This document shows, piece by piece, positions 58,354-64,000 of a stretch of DNA of 64,000 nucleotides. Location: the NCBI RefSeq assembly GCF_025527015.1, contig NZ_JAODIM010000042.1, positions 186,001 to 250,000 on the forward strand, read 5' to 3'. The notes beneath the pieces were generated by a model, which saw only the letters and a list, made by a program, of their open reading frames with translations, ran no database searches and was not told the origin of the DNA. The DNA is from Winslowiella arboricola. GTDB lineage: Bacteria; Pseudomonadota; Gammaproteobacteria; Enterobacterales; Enterobacteriaceae. Every line of letters begins with the position of its first letter. The stretch's first letter is position 1. The position numbers and the translations under genes were made by a program.

Positions 58354-59555
58354 CGAAGGTGACGCGGCGTTTCGCGGCGAAAGCCCAGCCCGATAATCCA
58401 GCCAAAAACATACGGCAGAAACGGCAGCCGTTTGATCAGCCTGGGCAGCGGACTGCCCTGCGAGCCTTTGCGCTTTTTACCGCTCATTTTTATCTGCAAA
58501 AACTGCGTGGCACGGGTCGGGAACTGGCGCCGTTTCTGCACTTTTTCCAGCTGATGCAGGCTGACCGCGCCTTTACGTAGCGCGGGCGTCAGCAAATTCG
58601 CGGTGGCGACCGCATCCTGAATCGCCAGATTGACGCCGACGCCGCCAATCGGTGACATCGCATGCGCCGCATCACCAATGCACAGCAAGCCGGGTTTCAT
58701 CCAGTGATCGAGACGGTCTATGCGGATCACCAGCAGCTTAAGCTGGTCCCAGTCGCTGATCTCGGCCAGTCGCTCAGCCGGGAAGGGCGCAACATCGGCA
58801 ATCTGGCTTTTTAACGCATCGAGTCCCGCCGCCTGTAGCGCCGGATAGTCACCTTTGGTGATTGAGTAGCCACACTGCCAGAACTCGCCGCGATCGATCA
58901 TAATAAAATTCTGCTTCGGCCCTTTATGGCCCATTCCCCATGCAGGATCGCTGTCCGCTTTGGTGAGCCTCAGCCACAGTACGTCGCGCGGCGAACCAAA
59001 AGACTGGCCGCGTAATCCGGCTTTTTCCCGCACTTGTGAATGGCGGCCATCAGCACCAATCACCAGCTGACTGTGGATATCAATTTCTTCCCCGTCAGCA
59101 GTCGCGCGAATACCGCAGACGCTGCCATTCTGATACAGCAGATCGTCAAAAGCGGTAGATTGCAGCAGGGTAAAGGATGGCAGTTCAGCGGCTTTGCGGG
59201 CGAGAAAGTTAAGGAAATCCCACTGCGGCATAAACGCGATAAAGCGGCACTGCACCGGCAGACGGGTGAAATCCGCCAGCGTAACTTCTTCACCGCCGAC
59301 TTCTGCCTGCAATTTCTCCGCCCTCTGATGCGGCAGGCGCAGCAACTCTTCCAGTAAGCCTGCGTGATGCATAATTTGCAGGGTCGAGGGATGAATGGTA
59401 TCGCCGCGAAAATCACGCAGAAAATCGGCATGCTTCTCAATCACCACGACCCTGACACCCGCTCTGGCAAACAGATAACCGAGCATCAGTCCGGCCGGAC
59501 CTCCGCCAACAATACAACAATCCGTGCTTACGCTCTGCGCTGATTCCGGCTGCAT
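58350..59555 (-). CDS. FAD-dependent monooxygenase (UbiH/PHBH-like)
   Basis: A 401-residue group A flavoprotein monooxygenase. CCIVGGGPAGLMLGYLFARA is the N-terminal FAD motif, VIGADGRHSQVR the DG motif, and LCIGDAAHAMSPIGGVGVNL the GD motif. Substrate is unknown. ATG 59555 is preferred: an in-frame ATG at 59603 would place the start inside a Fur box (59589-59607), which is better explained as the operator. Iron control would be unusual for an ubiquinone enzyme and suggests a role tied to iron limitation, such as siderophore or aromatic metabolism. Confidence 0.82.
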   Translation of the reverse strand: MQPESAQSVSTDCCIVGGGPAGLMLGYLFARAGVRVVVIEKHADFLRDFRGDTIHPSTLQIMHHAGLLEELLRLPHQRAEKLQAEVGGEEVTLADFTRLPVQCRFIAFMPQWDFLNFLARKAAELPSFTLLQSTAFDDLLYQNGSVCGIRATADGEEIDIHSQLVIGADGRHSQVREKAGLRGQSFGSPRDVLWLRLTKADSDPAWGMGHKGPKQNFIMIDRGEFWQCGYSITKGDYPALQAAGLDALKSQIADVAPFPAERLAEISDWDQLKLLVIRIDRLDHWMKPGLLCIGDAAHAMSPIGGVGVNLAIQDAVATANLLTPALRKGAVSLHQLEKVQKRRQFPTRATQFLQIKMSGKKRKGSQGSPLPRLIKRLPFLPYVFGWIIGLGFRRETPRHLR

Positions 59556-59588
59556 CTGATCTGTCCCGCTGTGAGGTGTGTTATTTAT

Positions 59589-59607
59589 GATAATGCTTAT
59601 CATTATC
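59589..59607 (-). promoter_or_regulatory. Fur box
   Basis: GATAATGCTTATCATTATC matches the classical 19-bp Fur consensus GATAATGATAATCATTATC at 17 positions by direct comparison. It lies 34 bases upstream of the ATG at 59555 on the minus strand. Confidence 0.85.
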
Positions 59608-59632
59608 TTTGTCGCGCGGGAGGAAGGTATTT

Positions 59633-59656
59633 GTCAGGAGAGTCACCTCTCCTGAC
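59633..59656. terminator. Hairpin after the DUF1593 gene
   Basis: GTCAGGAGAG / CTCTCCTGAC, a 10-bp perfect stem with loop TCAC, 12 bases past the DUF1593 stop. No T run follows on the minus strand, so termination strength is unclear. Confidence 0.55.
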
Positions 59657-59668
59657 TTCTTAGCAGGG

Positions 59669-61210
59669 TTATTGCGCGGTGATAATAATGCGGCGATAGG
59701 AGGTCAATGCCGGGGTGCCATCGTCGGTCACCGCCAGAATAATATGTTCGGTGCCGCTATTTTCCAGTTTTACCTCGGCCGTTTGCTGGCGATTACCGCT
59801 AAGCGATAACACGGGCGGCGCCTGTAGCCACTCTTCGCCACGTTTACCGACCACTTTTTCTGGCGCCACCGGCTGGGCAAGAGGGGAACTGGCTTCCGGA
59901 TAACGGATCCAGTTATAGCTCAGCTTATTACCATCCGGATCGCGCGAGCCTTTGGCGCTCAGCGTCAGGGTTTCTCCGACTCTGGCGGCAAGGGTCACAA
60001 CCTCTTTACCCGCTTTATCATTTACCACCACCTGCGGATTATGGTTGGCTGCGGCGTAATCTTTAATGCTCCAGTCCATTCTGGCGGCAAAATCGTGCTG
60101 GAACGCTTCGCGCCAGCGCCAGACTGTCGCCTGATTGGAGGTGTAAGATTTACCGTCACTGCCTGTTACCGTATCGGCGGCATTGGCATTGCCCGGATAG
60201 AAATCGCCACCGCTGCTCCAGATCGGATGTGATTCATTCTGTGGCTGGCGCACAATATAACGCCCACCCCAGCCGCCCCAGCCCGGATTCATTTCACTGT
60301 TAAGACCATTACGAATTAAGCCGAGGAAGGCCGGGGTATCGCCCTCCATAATAAACGCATATTGCAGATAGCCTTTGCCTAACGGCCCTTTGCTGCGGAT
60401 ATGTTTATCCAGCCAGCTTTGGGACACGGTGGTGAAATCGGCGCCGGGCGCATTACGGTAATATTTATCGCCGCTGATGCCGGTCCAGGTGGCTCTGGCA
60501 TAGTCGTCGCCGTTCTGACTGGAGGGGTCAACAATATAGCTAATCTGCGGATAGTGCTGACGTACCCAGTAACCGGCGTCATCCTGGTCGGAGATGGAAT
60601 AGACAATCAGATTACGGGTTAACGCCTGCACTTTCTCCGCCGGATATTTCGCTGATAAATCGGTCAGCGCCTGTGCCAGCGTGTTGGCGCCCCCCCAGAG
60701 ATTGATAAACAGCGGGCTGGCCGCATTGCTGCTGTGTTCAATCGATTTCAGCAGCAGATCTGACCCTTTACTCTGTCTGCCTTTACCGGTGGCGGCCATG
60801 CCATAAGCCGGCTGACCGGAGGCCACCAGCGCTTTAAGCTCTGCCGCAGAAGGATAATGTTTATCGTGTTTCAGCAGATTTGGTTGCACTTCCGCATAGT
60901 GACCCAGCACCAGGTTAATCATATCGGGATGCACTTTTTCCCGTTGCCAGGTGGAGGTGGTCGCGACCAGTCCTTCGACCGTCATTTCGTTGCTATACAG
61001 CAGGAAACGGGTCAGTGACATCTGATCGTCCGGCTCATTACCAATATCGGTCAGCACAAACACGCGCGGCCTGGCCTGCGAAGGAATATTTTTACCGGCA
61101 ATCTGCTGGAGGGTCTCTGCGGCATAACTGGTGGCGGGTAAAGCGGCGCAGAGCAGCGGCAGGGTCAGGAACAGACTTCTGGTGAGAGGATTGGGCAGTA
61201 GCATAAACAT
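59669..61210 (-). CDS. Exported DUF1593 (nucleoside-hydrolase-like) protein
   Basis: A 513-residue protein with a signal peptide (about residues 1-31, ending ATSYAA). RPRVFVLTDIGNEPDDQMSL near residues 48-66 has the Asp-rich metal site of nucleoside-hydrolase-like folds. WGGANTLAQALTDL and NGDDYARATWTGISGDKYY are typical of DUF1593. The C-terminal 120 residues form an immunoglobulin-like domain (ARVGETLTLSAKGSRDPDGN). The expected location is the periplasm or outside the cell and the substrate is unknown. AAGGAC precedes the ATG. A regulator of the ROK type lies upstream on the same strand. Confidence 0.8.
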   Translation of the reverse strand: MFMLLPNPLTRSLFLTLPLLCAALPATSYAAETLQQIAGKNIPSQARPRVFVLTDIGNEPDDQMSLTRFLLYSNEMTVEGLVATTSTWQREKVHPDMINLVLGHYAEVQPNLLKHDKHYPSAAELKALVASGQPAYGMAATGKGRQSKGSDLLLKSIEHSSNAASPLFINLWGGANTLAQALTDLSAKYPAEKVQALTRNLIVYSISDQDDAGYWVRQHYPQISYIVDPSSQNGDDYARATWTGISGDKYYRNAPGADFTTVSQSWLDKHIRSKGPLGKGYLQYAFIMEGDTPAFLGLIRNGLNSEMNPGWGGWGGRYIVRQPQNESHPIWSSGGDFYPGNANAADTVTGSDGKSYTSNQATVWRWREAFQHDFAARMDWSIKDYAAANHNPQVVVNDKAGKEVVTLAARVGETLTLSAKGSRDPDGNKLSYNWIRYPEASSPLAQPVAPEKVVGKRGEEWLQAPPVLSLSGNRQQTAEVKLENSGTEHIILAVTDDGTPALTSYRRIIITAQ

Positions 61211-61365
61211 TTTACTTTTAGTCCTTAAAAATAAGTTAGTTATGGTTATTTATTGGTTTTATGGCATGGCGGTAACCGAACAAAAACACATTAGTTAACA
61301 GTGGAAACAAAGTAAAAAGTAAAAGCCGCTTTTGTAATCTGCATCACAAAAAGTCAGCGGGAGAG

Positions 61366-62385
61366 TTAAATCAGGCTATCAGTGATGGCATCTGAGCTCA
61401 GTTGCACCAGACCAAACATGCTGTAGTTATAGGGGGCTGGCATATATTCGAGGCGGATAGTGTTGATATGTTCACTGGGGTTATCGGCCAGCAATTTTGC
61501 CGTCAGCGGAATAATCAAATCGGCATAATCTTCAAACAGCTCACCGCTCAGAATAACGCGTTTTATATTGTGGATTGGCGCGGTGCAGCAAATGGCGAAA
61601 CAGAGCGCCGCCGCCGCGCGTGCGGCGGACTGTTGCGTGTCGGTAGCATCGAATTGCAGCGCATTTTCCAGTCCACCAGCATAGGGAAGATGGACGATTT
61701 CCGGATAGAAGCCGTTATCGCCGAGTCCCGGCTTACCGTTGATGCAATAACCGTACCCCAGGCTGCCAAAGCCCGGCATCAGGGCGATCCAGGAGTCACG
61801 TGAAGCAATGCGTTTATTGAGCATATGGCATGAGCACCAGGCGATATTCACCACCTGGGTGGCGATGCCGGTGGTGTGACGCAGCAGCTCACGCAGATTG
61901 TAGTGATGCTCCTTCAGCACCGGGCTCCATCTCACCACACCGGAATGCTGTTCGATACCGCCGCCAAGGGCTAAACCAATCTGCCTGACCTGGCTGGCGT
62001 CCACCACCGCTATGCCGCAGAGTTCAGCAAGCAGATTACTGACCGTGTCGGCCAGTTGACGGGCGCTTAATGGCGCATGCAGCGGATACTCAACCGCGGC
62101 GGCGGTGGGTTGCAGAGTATTGTAATCATTGAGGGTTGCCTGCAAGCCATAGCTGCGCATCATAATATTCAGGCTGTAAAATTGTCGCGCTTTTACCGCC
62201 AGCATCTGCTGCGGACGACCAAAGGGCGAATCTTTCACTTCGCGCGCTTCAATAATCCCCGCTTCCAGCAGTGATGAGGTCAGCTTGGTGACCCAGGCTT
62301 TGGTGATCTGCAGCGTTTTGGTCATGCTGACCCGTGATTCCACGGCGCTATGCAGAATATTAAGAATCTGTTGTTTATAGTCCAT
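61366..62385 (-). CDS. Divergent ROK-family transcriptional regulator
   Basis: A 339-residue protein with an N-terminal winged HTH (VSMTKTLQITKAWVTKLTSS, LLEAGIIEAREV) and a ROK-like actin-fold C-terminus (IGLALGGGIEQHSGVV, GFGSLGYGYCINGKPGLGDN, IKRVILSGELFEDY). The DxGxT phosphate motif and the cysteine-rich zinc motif typical of ROK sugar kinases are not recognisable, so it is probably a DNA-binding regulator without kinase activity. It is 155 bases upstream of the DUF1593 gene and may control it. Confidence 0.75.
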   Translation of the reverse strand: MDYKQQILNILHSAVESRVSMTKTLQITKAWVTKLTSSLLEAGIIEAREVKDSPFGRPQQMLAVKARQFYSLNIMMRSYGLQATLNDYNTLQPTAAAVEYPLHAPLSARQLADTVSNLLAELCGIAVVDASQVRQIGLALGGGIEQHSGVVRWSPVLKEHHYNLRELLRHTTGIATQVVNIAWCSCHMLNKRIASRDSWIALMPGFGSLGYGYCINGKPGLGDNGFYPEIVHLPYAGGLENALQFDATDTQQSAARAAAALCFAICCTAPIHNIKRVILSGELFEDYADLIIPLTAKLLADNPSEHINTIRLEYMPAPYNYSMFGLVQLSSDAITDSLI

Positions 62386-62515
62386 TGCTGCTTCCGTCTG
62401 GCATCAGGTTGCGGCCATAACATAGCATTGATTCGGGGTTTCTGAGCGGGCTTTTGGCGCGAATTTTGTGAAGGAAGCCTGAACAAAGGATGGTTTCAGG
62501 GCTGGGTTTATCGCC

Positions 62516-63535
62516 TCAGACGACCGTTTGTTGCTCATCTCTTTTCTGGTGCAACTCAGCACTCATCTTATCAGTCGGATAATGATTGCCCGCCATGGTC
62601 GGATGGACTTCCACCTTAACCGAACGCCACAGAAAGCGCTGCAACCACTCGCGATAGCCGCGGGTAAGAAAGCCGTGATTTAGTTGCAGATAGCTGTCGC
62701 GATAGGCCAGATAGACCTTGCGTAAGGCAAACCAGGGCACTCCCGGCAGATTATGGTGTACCGAGTGATAGTTCAGATTAAGAAACAGCAGTCGCCATGG
62801 CCATGCCGCTTCGTTAATCACCGATCGTGCCTGCGGATCGTCGGCGGCCCGATGTTCGAGAAAAGAGCGGATTTTGGTCAGGCTGAGCGCGGGATAGCTG
62901 ACCGCCAGCAGAAACCACCCTGGCGGGAAATCGACAGCATGCATCCAGGCAAACACCACCATTAATAAACTGCCGTGGGTCAGCCACATGGCGATGGCGC
63001 GCCAGTCGCGCCCGGCAAAAGCCGCCAGCATGCTCAGCAGGGTTTGAATAATATCGCTGGCCGGGCCAAGGATCACCCGACCAGGCAGAGTGTTGCGCAG
63101 CTGCACCAGACGTCGTTGCCAGCCAGAAAACTGCTGCCAGCGTTGCGCAGAAAAATAGTAAGTTTCCGGATCTTCATCAGGGTGGGTGAGATGCTGATCG
63201 CGATGGTGTTGCAGATGTGAGTCGCGATACAGTCCAAACGGATACCAGATGGCTAATGGCATCAGCCCCAGCAGCTGATTAAAGGCGGCGGAGCGGGTGG
63301 GATGACCATGAATCAGCTCATGTTGCAGCGACATATACCAGGTGGTAAACCAGATCAGCAGCAAGGTCGCCGGCAAAATCCCCAGCGTTTTCCAGTAAGC
63401 CAGCGTGGCGAACCAGCCACCATAAATCACCACGATCAGTATCCATGTCGGCAGCTCAGTTCGCCATAGCCAGCTGCGTGACAACTGATGGATCCAGGCC
63501 CGTTGCTGCTGATGAAGGTAATTCACAGTCGACAT
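62516..63535 (-). CDS. Membrane fatty acid desaturase
   Basis: A 339-residue membrane-bound di-iron desaturase. The three histidine boxes are intact: HELIHGH, HLQHHRDQH and HSVHH in NLNYHSVHHNLPG. Hydrophobic segments flank them. ATG 63535 (MSTVNYLHQQQRAW) is preferred; longer in-frame starts up to 63598 exist. It is monocistronic as far as visible. Related proteins include lipid desaturases and beta-carotene-type hydroxylases; the substrate is not readable. GC content is backbone-like. Confidence 0.85.
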   Translation of the reverse strand: MSTVNYLHQQQRAWIHQLSRSWLWRTELPTWILIVVIYGGWFATLAYWKTLGILPATLLLIWFTTWYMSLQHELIHGHPTRSAAFNQLLGLMPLAIWYPFGLYRDSHLQHHRDQHLTHPDEDPETYYFSAQRWQQFSGWQRRLVQLRNTLPGRVILGPASDIIQTLLSMLAAFAGRDWRAIAMWLTHGSLLMVVFAWMHAVDFPPGWFLLAVSYPALSLTKIRSFLEHRAADDPQARSVINEAAWPWRLLFLNLNYHSVHHNLPGVPWFALRKVYLAYRDSYLQLNHGFLTRGYREWLQRFLWRSVKVEVHPTMAGNHYPTDKMSAELHQKRDEQQTVV

Positions 63536-63843
63536 CGATACCGCCCGAAAAAATGCTGAGATAAAAATCAACATGCGTGGGCGGCTGAGAAATAACAACG
63601 TATTAAAAACGCAGTGCTATGTTGAAAAATGCATAAGTCAGTTCTGTTTCGTGGCAGGAATATGATGTGATAATCATAAAAATATCTGCACTCTGGTAGG
63701 TTTAAATTTTAATTATTTTAATTGAAATAATTAAATAACCAATTCGAGGTCTCTTTATGGCTATATTAAAATTAAATATCAGCATCTTGAACTGCCTGTC
63801 AGGTTATGGTAAATACTATTTAAATAAGATAAGGAGAAGCGAA

Positions 63844-64000
63844 ATGGCGGAAATCATTAAAAATGTAAGCGAAAGAGCTTATGCTGTGGCCCAGGCAGTA
63901 GCGTTTAAATACTCAAAATATAATCCCGATATTAATGATCCGCATAACGTGAGTACTTCAGCGGTCAGTCTTGCCAGACAACGTTCTGCTAAACGTTCGG
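63844..64000 (+). CDS. 5' end of an unrecognised gene (partial)
   Basis: ATG 63844 is preceded by AAGGAG with 7 bases of spacing and opens a frame (MAEIIKNVSERAYAVAQAVA...) that runs off the right edge. An in-frame ATG at 63757, with GAGG 8 bases upstream, would add 29 residues and cannot be excluded. The visible part is soluble and alpha-helical with no recognised domain. The 200 bases before it are AT-rich and hold nothing else I can name. Confidence 0.6.
   Translation, partial: MAEIIKNVSERAYAVAQAVAFKYSKYNPDINDPHNVSTSAVSLARQRSAKRS

Overview
The window looks like the chromosome of an Enterobacterales species, most likely in the Erwiniaceae (Pantoea, Erwinia or Mixta type). This rests on recognised protein families and gene order only; no search was run. 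From 6.4 to 41.5 kb the backbone follows the E. coli K-12 order wzz - hisIFAHBCDG - hisL - yeeZ - plaP - sbcB - dacD - sbmC(gyrI) - yeeA - yeeX(tmaR). Two blocks interrupt it: a putrescine-utilisation (puu) cluster between yeeZ and plaP, and an island of about 13 kb between sbcB and dacD.

Layout. 1-4.7 kb is the AT-rich 3' end of a surface-polysaccharide (O-antigen type) cluster: a partial gene, an EpsG-type Wzy polymerase, a capsule-synthesis/Kdo-transferase-like protein, UDP-galactopyranose mutase (glf) and a galactofuranosyltransferase-like GT2. gnd and wzz follow. 7.5-14.9 kb is the complete histidine operon on the minus strand, with its His-rich leader peptide and attenuator. 15-23.4 kb holds yeeZ, puuB-puuR-puuD, divergent puuA-puuE, a 65-codon leader ORF and the putrescine importer plaP. 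puuC is absent from the window.

24.9-37.7 kb is the island. It begins with a frameshifted P4-type integrase remnant and carries an acyltransferase-3, the PQQ receptor pqqU, the PQQ-dependent glucose dehydrogenase gcd, a 1438-residue protein with an aspzincin-like zinc-protease signature, and a second acyltransferase-3. pqqU and gcd form a plausible unit: cofactor uptake beside the enzyme that needs the cofactor. 37.9-41.5 kb returns to backbone (dacD, gyrI, yeeA, tmaR), followed by a lacI orthologue without lac genes and ydcF.

43.6-47.1 kb is a three-gene catabolic operon (2-hydroxyacid dehydrogenase, NanT-like MFS transporter, RraA/HMG-aldolase-like protein) behind a perfect CRP site and an inverted repeat. 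47.1-58.4 kb is a citrate-fermentation locus: citS, an FAH-family protein, citCDEFXG, a small serine hydrolase and a RatA-like protein on the minus strand, with the divergent two-component system citAB. No oadGAB genes are present; the FAH-family protein may act on oxaloacetate instead. 58.4-64 kb holds a flavoprotein monooxygenase behind a near-consensus Fur box, a secreted DUF1593 protein, a divergent ROK regulator, a fatty-acid desaturase and the 5' end of an unrecognised gene. GC-rich palindromic repeats of one family (GTAGGGGCGGCG...CGCCGCCC) lie in at least three intergenic regions.
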